From: JBBQWT01 sp038210375
GTDB lineage: Bacteria; Acidobacteriota; Terriglobia; Terriglobales; Acidobacteriaceae
DNA length: 64,000 nucleotides
Direction of reading: 5' to 3'
Assembly: GCA_038210375.1 (NCBI GenBank)
Contig: JBBQWT010000018.1
Span: forward strand, 5,644 to 69,643
Shown in pieces: positions 9,728-17,001 of the stretch. The notes under the pieces were generated by a model. It was not told the DNA's origin, searched no databases, and saw only the letters and a list, made by a program, of their open reading frames with translations. How positions within the stretch are numbered: the stretch's first letter is position 1; each line of letters begins with the position of its first letter. Made by a program: the position numbers and the translations under genes.

Positions 9728-10014
9728 TGATTGGGCTCGGAATCAAAGAATCCAGGCTCTTTAAGAAGACGCTCAAGTCGTGGTAGAGACCGGACGGGCG
9801 CATCGAGGGCAACCATAAATGCTTTCCATTGGGTTTTGTTTAAGCTGAAAGTGTGCCGATCCGCGAGCGCTTCATCGGCCCGCGCCAGCGCGCTCTCCAG
9901 CACGAATTCGCTGACGGAGCGATTTGCAACCGCTGCCGCGGCCTGCAACGCAACCTTGGCGCTTGGAGTTAGGCGCAGGTCTAGCTTTTCGCTCCGGGTA
10001 ACACGGGTCGCCAT
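9724..10014 (-). CDS. DUF1778 (TacA-like) antitoxin
   Basis: 96-residue ribbon-helix-helix antitoxin of the DUF1778/TacA family: ATRVTRSEKLDLRLTPSAKVALQ forms the DNA-binding strand and first helix, and RSVSEFVLESALARADEAL the second. The C-terminal tail with LDAPVRSLPRLERLLKEPGFFD is the part that wraps the GNAT toxin in this family. ATG 10014 is preceded by AGAGGAG and replaces a longer frame starting at 10062. The pair is expected to repress its own promoter, which would lie in the 68 bases before the convergent or upstream GH31 gene end. Confidence 0.85.
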   Translation of the reverse strand: MATRVTRSEKLDLRLTPSAKVALQAAAAVANRSVSEFVLESALARADEALADRHTFSLNKTQWKAFMVALDAPVRSLPRLERLLKEPGFFDSEPNQ

Positions 10015-10082
10015 GTGCTCTCCTCTGTTTTCGAGTTTATCGCCTGTGCCCGACAATGTCAAGACAACGCGGGCGGAGTTCG

Positions 10083-12440
10083 CTACGGGTGTGATTGCGG
10101 GTTCAGTACCATCTTTTTTCCCGAGTATTCAACCGAGAGGTCTGGCTGGGACGTGACATCAGACCCCGCCCCGTGCCCTGCGCGCACGAAGACGACGTGA
10201 AATGATCGCTTCTCCAGCATGCCGGGAAAGCTTCCTGTGCGCTCACCGATGGTCAATTGCCGATGGGCATCATCCCATCTCATGGGAATCAGGGCGAACT
10301 TCCCTTTCTCATAGTCGTAGTTATCGTTTTCATCCTCGTAGAGGTTGAAGTTGCCGTTCGCGCCTGGATAAATTCTCAACTCAATCGGGTCGGCTGGCTT
10401 TTCAGTCACGTATTGCACTGCGGGGCCCACCGGCAAAATTGCACCGGCACGAACGTACAACGGAAGCCGTTCGATGGGGGCTGCCGCATCGATGGCCTTG
10501 CCGCCTGGTTGAGGCGAACCAGTCCAGAAGTCGTACCACGTGGCATCGGGTAGATATAAATGGCGCGTCACCGCACCCTGCTCGGTGACGGGGTTCACCA
10601 GGATCGCCGGACCGAACATGTATTGGTCACCGATATTCACCACTCGCGGGTCGCGCGGAAAATCCATCACCAGCGGACGCATCATGGTGTAGTTGTCGCT
10701 GGTCACCTGCCAGGCCACTGAGTAGATGTAGGGCATGAGGCGATAGCGGAGTTGATCGAACTCGGTGAGGATTCTTTGCGCCTCAGGCCCGTACGACCAC
10801 AGCTCATTCTGGTTGGTGGTCCGCGTTCCATGCACGCGGAAGATGGGGCAGAAAGCACCAAACTGAAACCAGCGCACAAATAACTCGCGGTACGCCGGGT
10901 CATCGGGATTTCCGGATACGAAGCCGCCGATATCGCTCGTCCAGTAGGGCAGGCCGGACAGCGCGTAGTTCAAGCCCGCCGGTACCTGCCTCTGAAAGCT
11001 CAGGAAATCGGAATTGATGTCGCCCGACCACGCGGTCACCGCATTTCTTTGCGATCCGGCAAACGCCGAGCGCGAAAGTATGAACACCCGCTTGCGATCG
11101 GAGGCCGCGCGCTGGCCTTCGAACACCGCCGCCGTGGTCATCAGGGGATAGAGGTTGACGTAGCGATCGCCGCTGCCGGCGAAGAGCTTGTGTCCCAGCT
11201 GGATATTTTCTTCCTGCCCTTCGGTTTCAGGCTCGGTGGTGTCCATCCACCAGGCATCGAGACCGATCTTGAACAGCGATTTGTCGATCAGGTCCCAATA
11301 GTATTTTCGCGCCCCGGGGTCGGAGGGGTCATACACTGCCATGCCATCGGTGTGGTAAGGCGGCTTGGCAAACTTGAATTTGTCGATGAACCAGCCTTGC
11401 TTTTCCATGTAGTCATATTCAGCAGAACCGGGCTCGAAGAACGGCCACACTGAAATCATCAGGTGAAAATTGCGCTGGTGCAGCTCGTCCACCATCGCCT
11501 GGGGGTTGGGGTAGCTGGAATTGAATTTGAATTCTCCCTTGTGGACCCACCAGAACCAGTCCTGCACGATGCTGTCCACGGGAATGTGCAGGTCACGGTA
11601 CTTGCGCGCGATCGACAGCAGCTCTTCCTGGGTCTTGTAGCGGTTTTTGCACTGCCAGAAACCGTAAGCCCACCGGCCGTATAAAGGCGCTTGCCCGGTG
11701 AGCGTGCGATAGCCGGCGATGACTTCGTCTATGCCGGGACCGTAGAAAAAATAATAATCAATGACGTCCGCCACCTCCGAGCTGAGATAGAGGTAATGCA
11801 GAAACCGGTTGTTGAAACGGCTGCGCGACGTGTTGTTCCAAAACAAGCCATAACCTCGCGACGACATCATGAAGGGAACCGAGATGCTGGTGTTGTCCTG
11901 CGAAAGGTCCACCGATTCACCGCGATAATTCCAGACCCCGGCCTGGTGCTGCCCCAGCCCGTACAGGCCTTCCTGCGATCCGTACAGGCTGATGAACGAT
12001 TCGGCATGGTAGGTATGCTCGCCGTTGACTTCAACCGGCTTCATCATGCGGTTGGCTTCGGTCATCAGGTGGGTCCCATCGGCGGCGCTGTACTGGATCG
12101 CGCCATCCGCGCGATCGACCTCCACTCTCAGCCGCGCGGTGAAAATGGCGATGTGATCGGTGGTGGCTTGCTGCCGCCATGCCACCGCCGGCCACGCCTT
12201 CTTCAGCACCACGTAGTCGTTGCGTTCGGGAAATTCACCGGAAGGTGAATAGAGGACGTGAATGATGGAGTCGGTGCAAACCTGCAGACGCAGGGCGCCA
12301 GACCCCATCTTAAGCAGCATTCCGTCAGGCCGGGCCTGGACTGAGACCACCGGATTGCGGCGCGTCCACTGGGCGCTGGCCGGGATCGCGGCCAGCATCA
12401 TCATGAAGAGGAGAAGGCAAAGAGACCTGCGGGATTTCAT
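10083..12440 (-). CDS. secreted GH31 glycosidase, alpha-xylosidase-like
   Basis: Family 31 glycoside hydrolase of about 785 residues, with a signal peptide (MKSRRSLCLLLFMMMLAAIPASAQ). The N-terminal GH31 beta-sandwich ends near residue 230. The barrel carries the nucleophile aspartate in WWMDTTEPETEG, which is the form seen in xyloglucan-active alpha-xylosidases rather than plain alpha-glucosidases; the acid/base region is TAWSGDINSDF. Start ATG 12440 has AGGAAG upstream; the open frame continues to 12503 but that part is not needed. The IS1595 element is inserted about 80 bases upstream of the start, so the native promoter region may be split. Confidence 0.88.
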   Translation of the reverse strand: MKSRRSLCLLLFMMMLAAIPASAQWTRRNPVVSVQARPDGMLLKMGSGALRLQVCTDSIIHVLYSPSGEFPERNDYVVLKKAWPAVAWRQQATTDHIAIFTARLRVEVDRADGAIQYSAADGTHLMTEANRMMKPVEVNGEHTYHAESFISLYGSQEGLYGLGQHQAGVWNYRGESVDLSQDNTSISVPFMMSSRGYGLFWNNTSRSRFNNRFLHYLYLSSEVADVIDYYFFYGPGIDEVIAGYRTLTGQAPLYGRWAYGFWQCKNRYKTQEELLSIARKYRDLHIPVDSIVQDWFWWVHKGEFKFNSSYPNPQAMVDELHQRNFHLMISVWPFFEPGSAEYDYMEKQGWFIDKFKFAKPPYHTDGMAVYDPSDPGARKYYWDLIDKSLFKIGLDAWWMDTTEPETEGQEENIQLGHKLFAGSGDRYVNLYPLMTTAAVFEGQRAASDRKRVFILSRSAFAGSQRNAVTAWSGDINSDFLSFQRQVPAGLNYALSGLPYWTSDIGGFVSGNPDDPAYRELFVRWFQFGAFCPIFRVHGTRTTNQNELWSYGPEAQRILTEFDQLRYRLMPYIYSVAWQVTSDNYTMMRPLVMDFPRDPRVVNIGDQYMFGPAILVNPVTEQGAVTRHLYLPDATWYDFWTGSPQPGGKAIDAAAPIERLPLYVRAGAILPVGPAVQYVTEKPADPIELRIYPGANGNFNLYEDENDNYDYEKGKFALIPMRWDDAHRQLTIGERTGSFPGMLEKRSFHVVFVRAGHGAGSDVTSQPDLSVEYSGKKMVLNPQSHP

Positions 12441-12514
12441 CAAAGTCGCGCTTCCTATTAAATTAGAATCGCCGGCGCCGTTCATTTTCAGGAGTTGGGA
12501 CAAAATGTCAACCG

Positions 12515-12522
12515 TTATTCGC
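12515..12522. repeat. left 8-bp target-site duplication
   Basis: The octamer TTATTCGC directly precedes the left terminal repeat and occurs again at 15188-15195 directly after the right terminal repeat. Rejoining the flanks gives a continuous sequence in the promoter region of the GH31 gene. An 8-bp duplication is the usual size for the IS1595 family. Confidence 0.9.
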
Positions 12523-12545
12523 GGTGACTATGCACTTGACACAGA
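12523..12545 (+). repeat. left terminal inverted repeat
   Basis: 23 bases beginning GGTGACTATGCACTTGACAC, an exact inverted copy of 15165-15187. Homology stops immediately inside, so these are true short terminal repeats and not part of a longer duplication. Confidence 0.92.
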
Positions 12546-12629
12546 TGGGATAATTAGGGTGCCGTGACAGGTGCCCGTATGAATTTTACTTATAAGTGAT
12601 TTCGGAAGCAGATGTAGAATAAAGTTTGA

Positions 12630-12712
12630 CGGAGGGCGGGTGAATTGAACACCGTTCCCTAGCAGGAATTCCGGTTTATAAGACCGGGCCTATCACCAGA
12701 TAGTCGCCCTCC
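12630..12712 (-). tRNA. non-canonical 8/4 'allo-tRNA', anticodon UAU
   Basis: Read on the minus strand from 12712, this folds as: 8-bp acceptor (GGAGGGCG with CGCCCTCC), one-base linker, 5-bp D stem CTATC/GATAG with four-base loop TGGT, a two-base linker, anticodon arm CCGGT-CTTATAA-ACCGG (anticodon TAT), a 17-base variable region able to form TTCC/GGAA, and a 4-bp T stem GGTG/CACC with loop TTCAATT. The discriminator is G; no CCA is encoded. A normal 7/5 fold forces a C-C clash in the T stem and lacks U8. The 8/4 plan, long variable arm, short D loop and G73 match reported serine-type allo-tRNAs. It starts five bases after the HARE-HTH stop and is co-oriented with it. Confidence 0.75.
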
Positions 12713-12717
12713 GTACT

Positions 12718-13149
12718 CTAAAGCTTCCCGAAAGTATCTGGGAAGGAATCGGTTTGCTCCTTATCTTTTGCGTTCAGGAATTCAATGAGGCCAAAAGTGT
12801 TCGGGGCTGGCCTAGTAAAAATCTGATTATCCCTAACGTACCCAGATAAAGAACCTCCTAAAGAAAGACGTTCCTTTTTTTCTGTAGACCTGCCCATCGC
12901 CTTCAAAATATCAACTAGGTACATGGGTTTCCCGTGCTCCCTCAGGACGTCTCTTGCCTTTGAAACCGCAGTATTTGGACGAAGATCAAAAGGCTCATTG
13001 TTGGCCGCCCCTATTTCTCTGGGGAGCGCTTTTATCGAGTCCTGAATGGCCTGGAGGTAAATCTGCATCTCGCCCAGCCTCTTTTGGTGGGCGGAAAATT
13101 CTTCCAACTTGCGGTCATACAGCCTTTGAAGATTCTCTTTCGCTCCCAT
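12718..13149 (-). CDS. HARE-HTH-like winged-helix protein (IS passenger)
   Basis: About 143 residues. The N-terminal third (KENLQRLYDRKLEEFSAHQK and following) is predicted coiled coil. Residues 70-130 resemble a HARE-HTH winged helix: SKARDVLREHGKPMYLVDILKAM, then LGGSLSGYVRDNQIFTR and a final strand NTFGLIEF. HARE-HTH modules occur in restriction endonucleases, RNA polymerase delta and DNA-binding regulators; the function here is unknown. ATG 13149 follows GAGGTG; an alternative GTG is at 13161. It is divergent from the DinD-like gene, with about 110 bases between, and is followed at once by the tRNA, so both could be on one transcript. Confidence 0.6.
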   Translation of the reverse strand: MGAKENLQRLYDRKLEEFSAHQKRLGEMQIYLQAIQDSIKALPREIGAANNEPFDLRPNTAVSKARDVLREHGKPMYLVDILKAMGRSTEKKERLSLGGSLSGYVRDNQIFTRPAPNTFGLIEFLNAKDKEQTDSFPDTFGKL

Positions 13150-13200
13150 ATATCTAGCCACCTCGGCCTAAATGATACCACGAGGGAATGGCTATGCAAG

Positions 13201-13228
13201 AATGGGAAGGCCAGGCTTTCCCATTTTT
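13201..13228 (+). terminator. hairpin with T run between divergent passenger genes
   Basis: AATGGGAA (13201-13208) pairs with TTCCCATT (13218-13225), followed by more T residues. It has the form of an intrinsic terminator on the plus strand, but it lies upstream of the DinD-like gene, so it could instead be a leader attenuator or an operator. Confidence 0.4.
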
Positions 13229-13273
13229 AGTCATCTTCCAGTGCTATACTAACCTTCCGAGGAGAAAGGACTT

Positions 13274-14107
13274 ATGGAAGACCATCTGGAGTACGTAGTA
13301 AACCTACTGGACTCAAAGAAGAAGGCCGCACCCAATGGAAGCCCAATGTGGAGCGCACGAGACGTAATGACGATCCTCGGTTATAGGGACTGGCGCAGCT
13401 TCAAGGAAGTAATCGAGAAGGCAAGGGTCGCCTGCGACAATTCGGGGAGGTTTTCTGGCGACCATTTTGTGCAGTTGCCCGATATGGTGGGAATCGGTAG
13501 TGGAGCGATGAGAGAAATGGAAAACATAGTACTCAGCAAATACGCCTGTTACCTCGTGGCGATGAACGGGGAGTCCAAAAAACTTGAGGTAGCGACCGCT
13601 CAAACGTACTTTGCTATCCAGACACACCGCCAGGAATCGCAAGAGTTATTATCTGAAGAGGAACGAAGACTTTTGCTTAGAGATCGCGTTAAGGACGCCA
13701 ATAAGAAACTCAGCGGTGCCGCCAGAGATGCAGGTGTTACCAATTCAAAATTCGGGATTTTCCACGATGCGGGCTATAAGGGTCTTTATGATGGCCTCGG
13801 TGTCAGGGACATAAAGAAGGCCAAGGGAATAGATGGCAAGGATGATTTGCTAGACAGGATTGGACGCGCCGAGCTTGCGGCTAATGAATTCCGTATTACC
13901 CAAACAGAACAAAAACTTAGAAATGAGGCCATAACCGGAGAACAAACAGCAATCGATACTCACCACAGGGTAGGCGTGCAAGTTCGGACTGCAATTAAGG
14001 AGATCGGCGGAACGATGCCGGAGAAACTGCCACCTGAACCCTCCATCCGGAAGCTTGCCGCCGCAAAAGTAAAGGAAGAAAGGAACCGACTAAAGACCGA
14101 GGAATAA
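13274..14107 (+). CDS. dinD: DNA-damage-inducible protein D-like (IS passenger)
   Basis: 277-residue relative of E. coli DinD. The N-terminal half is BRO/DinD-like: WSARDVMTILGYRDWRSFKEVI and GDHFVQLPDMVGIGSGAMREMENIVLSKYACYLVAMNG. The second half has EERRLLLRDRVKDANKKLSGAA and NSKFGIFHDAGYKGLYDGL, the conserved DinD core. DinD in E. coli is SOS-induced and modulates RecA; that role is only inferred here. The RBS is GGAGAAAGG and a TATACT -10-like box lies at about 13245. No LexA box was recognised. Its TAA stop overlaps the ATG of the next small gene by one base. Four of about sixteen isoleucine codons are ATA. Confidence 0.82.
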   Translation: MEDHLEYVVNLLDSKKKAAPNGSPMWSARDVMTILGYRDWRSFKEVIEKARVACDNSGRFSGDHFVQLPDMVGIGSGAMREMENIVLSKYACYLVAMNGESKKLEVATAQTYFAIQTHRQESQELLSEEERRLLLRDRVKDANKKLSGAARDAGVTNSKFGIFHDAGYKGLYDGLGVRDIKKAKGIDGKDDLLDRIGRAELAANEFRITQTEQKLRNEAITGEQTAIDTHHRVGVQVRTAIKEIGGTMPEKLPPEPSIRKLAAAKVKEERNRLKTEE

Positions 14108-14232
14108 TGAAGGTTGAAAAAAAGAAGTTTGACGATCTCCTAAGTCAGCTAATCACGACCTCCCCCATAAAAAACGCGGAGATAAAATCCCCGCGTCCCG
14201 TAGCGAAGCCGAAACCTAAACCTTCGCGGTAA
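14107..14232 (+). CDS. 41-residue basic protein overlapping dinD (IS passenger)
   Basis: Begins MKVEKKKFDDLLSQL and ends KPKPKPSR. The start codon overlaps the dinD stop (TAATG), implying translational coupling. The N-terminal pattern of lysine-rich start plus FDxLLxxL with a proline-rich basic tail resembles small proteins often annotated as hypothetical beside BRO/DinD genes; I know no function. Its last 88 bases overlap the transposase C-terminus on the other strand. Two or three of its isoleucines use ATA. Confidence 0.55.
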   Translation: MKVEKKKFDDLLSQLITTSPIKNAEIKSPRPVAKPKPKPSR

Positions 14233-15128
14233 GCTGCTTGTAGGGCATCTGTATGGTCTGCATCATGCGCTGGAGTGTGGCCGCGAATTAAGTCGGTTTC
14301 CTTCCGGTTGTTGTAGCGATATTCAAACTCGCTCAGGTAGCGGTCTAGGTGCTTCACGCTGACTTGGTGAAAGCTTCCTATCAGCCCGCGCTTGAGAAGA
14401 GACCAGTAGCCTTCAATCGTGTTCGTGTGAACGTTGCCCCGAACATACTCTAGAGCTATATGCTGTACGGTCTTGTGCTCGTAGATTGTGCCGAGAGTTT
14501 TATAGGAGCGGCTCTCATCCGTCATTAGCTTAGCTTTGCGGTCTACGTTATCCATGACTACCCCAACCAAAATATCTTTGCTGGCAGTCGGGATTTTCAT
14601 GGTGCGGACTTTTCCGCCGCGCTCTACCAATCCCGCTACTGGGGTCTTTTCATAACGTCCGCGCTTCCGGCGTTTATCGTACCGTCCGCCAATGTACGTC
14701 TCATCAACTTCGACGGTGCCGGTAAGCAGGAAGCCGCTGTTGTCTTCCATCGCTTTACGGATGCGATGAAACAGATACCAGGCGGTGCGGTAGCTTCCAA
14801 TCTTAAGGTGTCGCTGGAGCTGCAATGCAGACATTCCCTTTTTAGCGTCAACCATGAGGGCAAGGGCCATGAACCACTTATGTAAGGGCAAGTGGGAGTC
14901 ATGGAAGATCGTGCCAGCCGTGGGAGAGAACTGCTGTTTGCAGGTCTTCTCTAGACACTGGTAAAAAGTGGTGCGCTTGTTCTTGGATTTGCTCTCGCGA
15001 GTCACGCGGCTAATTTTGTTTGCGCCGCAAGTGATACAGCGGACGCCATCGGGCCAGCGCATCTTTTCCAGATAAGCTAAGCATTTTTCATCGGTCGCGA
15101 AGTCTTTGTTTACGTCTATCAGGTTCAT
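14145..15128 (-). CDS. IS1595-family (ISXO2-type) transposase
   Basis: 327-residue DDE-type transposase. An N-terminal zinc ribbon (CITCGANK ... CLEKTCKQQF, residues 31-65) and a helical region LPLHKWFMALALM precede the catalytic core, with the first aspartate in VEVDETYIGG, a second in LMTDESRSY, and the conserved NTIEGYWSLLKRG motif of the family. The C-terminal extension after EFEYRYNNRK is longer than usual, by about 50 residues. RBS AAGAGGC precedes ATG 15128. A promoter with -35 TTGACA inside the right terminal repeat and -10 TATATT drives it. The frame is intact, so the element may be active. Confidence 0.92.
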   Translation of the reverse strand: MNLIDVNKDFATDEKCLAYLEKMRWPDGVRCITCGANKISRVTRESKSKNKRTTFYQCLEKTCKQQFSPTAGTIFHDSHLPLHKWFMALALMVDAKKGMSALQLQRHLKIGSYRTAWYLFHRIRKAMEDNSGFLLTGTVEVDETYIGGRYDKRRKRGRYEKTPVAGLVERGGKVRTMKIPTASKDILVGVVMDNVDRKAKLMTDESRSYKTLGTIYEHKTVQHIALEYVRGNVHTNTIEGYWSLLKRGLIGSFHQVSVKHLDRYLSEFEYRYNNRKETDLIRGHTPAHDADHTDALQAAYREGLGFGFATGRGDFISAFFMGEVVIS

Positions 15129-15140
15129 GGCTGCCTCTTG

Positions 15141-15176
15141 AACTAAATATACCGAAAGAGGCTTTCTGTGTCAAGT
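15141..15176 (-). promoter_or_regulatory. transposase promoter overlapping the terminal repeat
   Basis: On the minus strand TTGACA lies inside the right terminal repeat, followed after 17 bases by TATATT and then the transposase RBS and ATG. Both hexamers match the sigma-70 consensus well. Transposase binding at the end could therefore repress its own transcription. Confidence 0.65.
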
Positions 15177-15187
15177 GCATAGTCACC
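15165..15187 (-). repeat. right terminal inverted repeat
   Basis: Exact inverted copy of 12523-12545, followed by the TTATTCGC direct repeat at 15188-15195. Confidence 0.92.
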
Positions 15188-15195
15188 TTATTCGC
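15188..15195. repeat. right 8-bp target-site duplication
   Basis: TTATTCGC, identical to 12515-12522. Confidence 0.9.
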
Positions 15196-15260
15196 GGTTC
15201 GTTTTGCCGGCGCTGACCGGGGTGCGCTGGAATTGGGGATTCTGATATCCTTACTCCCTT

Positions 15261-15434
15261 ATGCAGACGCTTTACCTGATCCTGGTGATTTCGGTGGTCA
15301 CGCTCCTGGGAGCCGCCCTGGCGGCTTACCTACGGGTACGCCGCCACATGAAATCATCAGACGCCCGGTTGAAGGCCATGCTGCAGGAAATTGAGCAGGA
15401 AAATATCCTGGATCAAATCAGCCGGCGACGCTGA
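15261..15434 (+). CDS. 57-residue single-span membrane protein
   Basis: Small protein with one membrane segment (LYLILVISVVTLLGAALAAYL, residues 4-24), a positively charged inner flank (RVRRHMK) and a charged helix LKAMLQEIEQENILDQI to the end. Codon use is like the chromosomal neighbours. No family recognised; the short coiled coil suggests partner binding. bioY follows about 70 bases downstream on the same strand. Confidence 0.55.
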   Translation: MQTLYLILVISVVTLLGAALAAYLRVRRHMKSSDARLKAMLQEIEQENILDQISRRR

Positions 15435-15503
15435 TTACTGTTTCCTCCCCCCGGGGATTGCAATGGAGCTGGGGGTTCGCCAGAAAAGTGCAGAGAGACT
15501 AAC

Positions 15504-16139
15504 TTGTCCAAAATGACCTCGCAACCCCCGGCTTGCCCTGCGGCTTCGCCGGCGATCGTGATGCCCCAGGCAGACAGCCGAACCATCGGCCGCAACGTGC
15601 TGGTGGTTGTCGGCGCCAGTTTGCTGGTAGCGGGGTGCGCGCGCTTCGGGACTTTTCCACTGCCCTTCACGCCCGTCCCATTTTCGCTGCAGAATTTTGC
15701 GGTGCTGCTGATCGGTCTTACGCTGGGCAGCCGGCGCGGGGCGCTGGCTCTGGTGCTGTACCTGGCCCAGGGGGCCGCTGGACTGCCGGTTTTCGCTCCC
15801 ACCGGGCCGGGCGGATTGGCCCAACTACTCGGGCCTACCGGCGGATACCTGCTCGCGTATCCGGCCGTCGCTTTTCTGGCCGGCTGGCTGTTTGAAAAAT
15901 TGCGCAACTCGCCGGCAGGCGCGTTTGCCGCGGCCATAACCGGCGCCACGGCGGGCGAACTACTTCTGTTTGCTTCGGGCATCGCGTGGCTTAAGATTGC
16001 GGCCCACTTGTCTTGGGCGCAGGCCGCAGGGTTCGCGGCCTATCCCTTTTTCGCCGGAGAAGCCCTCAAGGTGACGATCGCCGCCGGCCTTGCATCCAAA
16101 CAGCGAGTCTTCAGATCGCGTCCTGATGAGAAACAGTAA
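15504..16139 (+). CDS. bioY: biotin transporter substrate-binding subunit BioY
   Basis: S component of the energy-coupling-factor biotin importer, about 200 residues. After a short N-terminal extension come six hydrophobic segments. Conserved features are LPFTPVPFSLQNFAVLL, GSRRGALALVLYLAQGAAGLPVFA and GPTGGYLLAYP, all typical of BioY. No EcfA/EcfT genes are nearby, so it either works alone or shares a remote energy module. The start is TTG 15504 or ATG 15513; the latter loses only three residues. Confidence 0.92.
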   Translation: MSKMTSQPPACPAASPAIVMPQADSRTIGRNVLVVVGASLLVAGCARFGTFPLPFTPVPFSLQNFAVLLIGLTLGSRRGALALVLYLAQGAAGLPVFAPTGPGGLAQLLGPTGGYLLAYPAVAFLAGWLFEKLRNSPAGAFAAAITGATAGELLLFASGIAWLKIAAHLSWAQAAGFAAYPFFAGEALKVTIAAGLASKQRVFRSRPDEKQ

Positions 16140-16149
16140 GGCCAAATCG

Positions 16150-17001
16150 ATGTCATCCCCCACCATCGCGGACGTTCGTGAAATCACGGTGGCGCACAGT
16201 CCTGATTCGGACGACGCCTTCATGTTTTATGCCCTGGCCACCAACAAGGTGCGCACCCCCGGCCTTAAATTCAGCCACATTCTCTGCGACATTGAGACCC
16301 TGAACCAGAAGGCGATGGAAGGTTTTTACGATCTTTCCGCCATTTCGTTTCACGCCTATCCCTATGTGCAGGATAAGTACGCGCTGCTCAACACCGGCGG
16401 CAGCGTGGGCGAAGGGTACGGGCCGATGATCGTTTCCACGCGCATGCACACCGTGGAAGAGGTCAAGAAACTGACCATCGCCGTGCCCGGAGAGCTCACC
16501 ACCGCCTACCTGGGTCTCAAGCTGTTCGCGCCCAACGTCAAGACTGAGGTTGTTCCGTTCGATCAGATCGTGCAGGCGGTGCAGGCGGGCAAATACGAGG
16601 CTGGATTGATCATCCACGAAGGCCAGTTGACCTACGAAAAGATTGGCCTGCGCAGAATTCTCGACCTGGGCAAATGGTGGCGGGAACTTACCGGGCTGCC
16701 TCTGCCGCTGGGCGGCAACGCCATTCGCCGCGACCTGGGACCGGAGCTGATGGCCAGCGTGGGCGCGGCGCTCAAAGACAGCATTCAATACGGGCTCGAC
16801 CATCGCGAGGAAGCGCTGTCGTACGCGATGCAGTTTGCCCGCGACCTCGATGCCCAGACCGCCAACCGGTTCGTGAGCATGTATGTGAACGAGCGCACGC
16901 TGGACTACGGAGACGATGGCCGGGAAGCCATCCGGCGCCTGCTGGATATGGGCTTCAAAGCGGGGATCATTCCCCGCCAGGCTCATTTGACGTTTGTTTA
17001 G
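16150..17001 (+). CDS. mqnD: menaquinone biosynthesis enzyme MqnD (1,4-dihydroxy-6-naphthoate synthase)
   Basis: About 283 residues, MqnD branch of the MqnA/MqnD family. It begins with ITVAHSPDSDDAFMFYAL, the substrate-loop signature of MqnD, followed by DIETLNQKAMEGFYDLSAISFHAY and the second-lobe histidine region AGLIIHEGQLTY; in the family this histidine is the proposed base. MqnD converts cyclic dehypoxanthinyl futalosine to 1,4-dihydroxy-6-naphthoate. ATG 16150 has GTAAGG upstream; longer starts at 16090 and 16126 would overlap bioY. With mqnA and mqnC it shows that this organism uses the futalosine pathway; mqnB/mqnE are not in the window. Confidence 0.9.
   Translation: MSSPTIADVREITVAHSPDSDDAFMFYALATNKVRTPGLKFSHILCDIETLNQKAMEGFYDLSAISFHAYPYVQDKYALLNTGGSVGEGYGPMIVSTRMHTVEEVKKLTIAVPGELTTAYLGLKLFAPNVKTEVVPFDQIVQAVQAGKYEAGLIIHEGQLTYEKIGLRRILDLGKWWRELTGLPLPLGGNAIRRDLGPELMASVGAALKDSIQYGLDHREEALSYAMQFARDLDAQTANRFVSMYVNERTLDYGDDGREAIRRLLDMGFKAGIIPRQAHLTFV

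Larger units (their letters stand above)
12523..15187. mobile_element. IS1595-family element with passenger genes
   Basis: A 2,665-bp transposable element bounded by perfect 23-bp inverted repeats that begin GGTGACTATGCACTTGACAC (12523-12545 and 15165-15187) and by a direct TTATTCGC duplication. It encodes an ISXO2/IS1595-type transposase at its right end and four passenger features: an 8/4 tRNA, a HARE-HTH-like gene, a DinD-like gene and a 41-codon gene. IS1595 members carrying passenger genes are known, but this cargo combination is not one I recognise. Intact ends, an intact transposase frame and an exact target duplication suggest recent insertion. Confidence 0.92.

Noticed and set aside
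12630..12712. Canonical tRNA-Ile(UAU)
   Set aside because: A 7/5 cloverleaf needs a C-C mismatch in the T stem, lacks U8 and leaves a short D loop; the 8/4 fold pairs perfectly.
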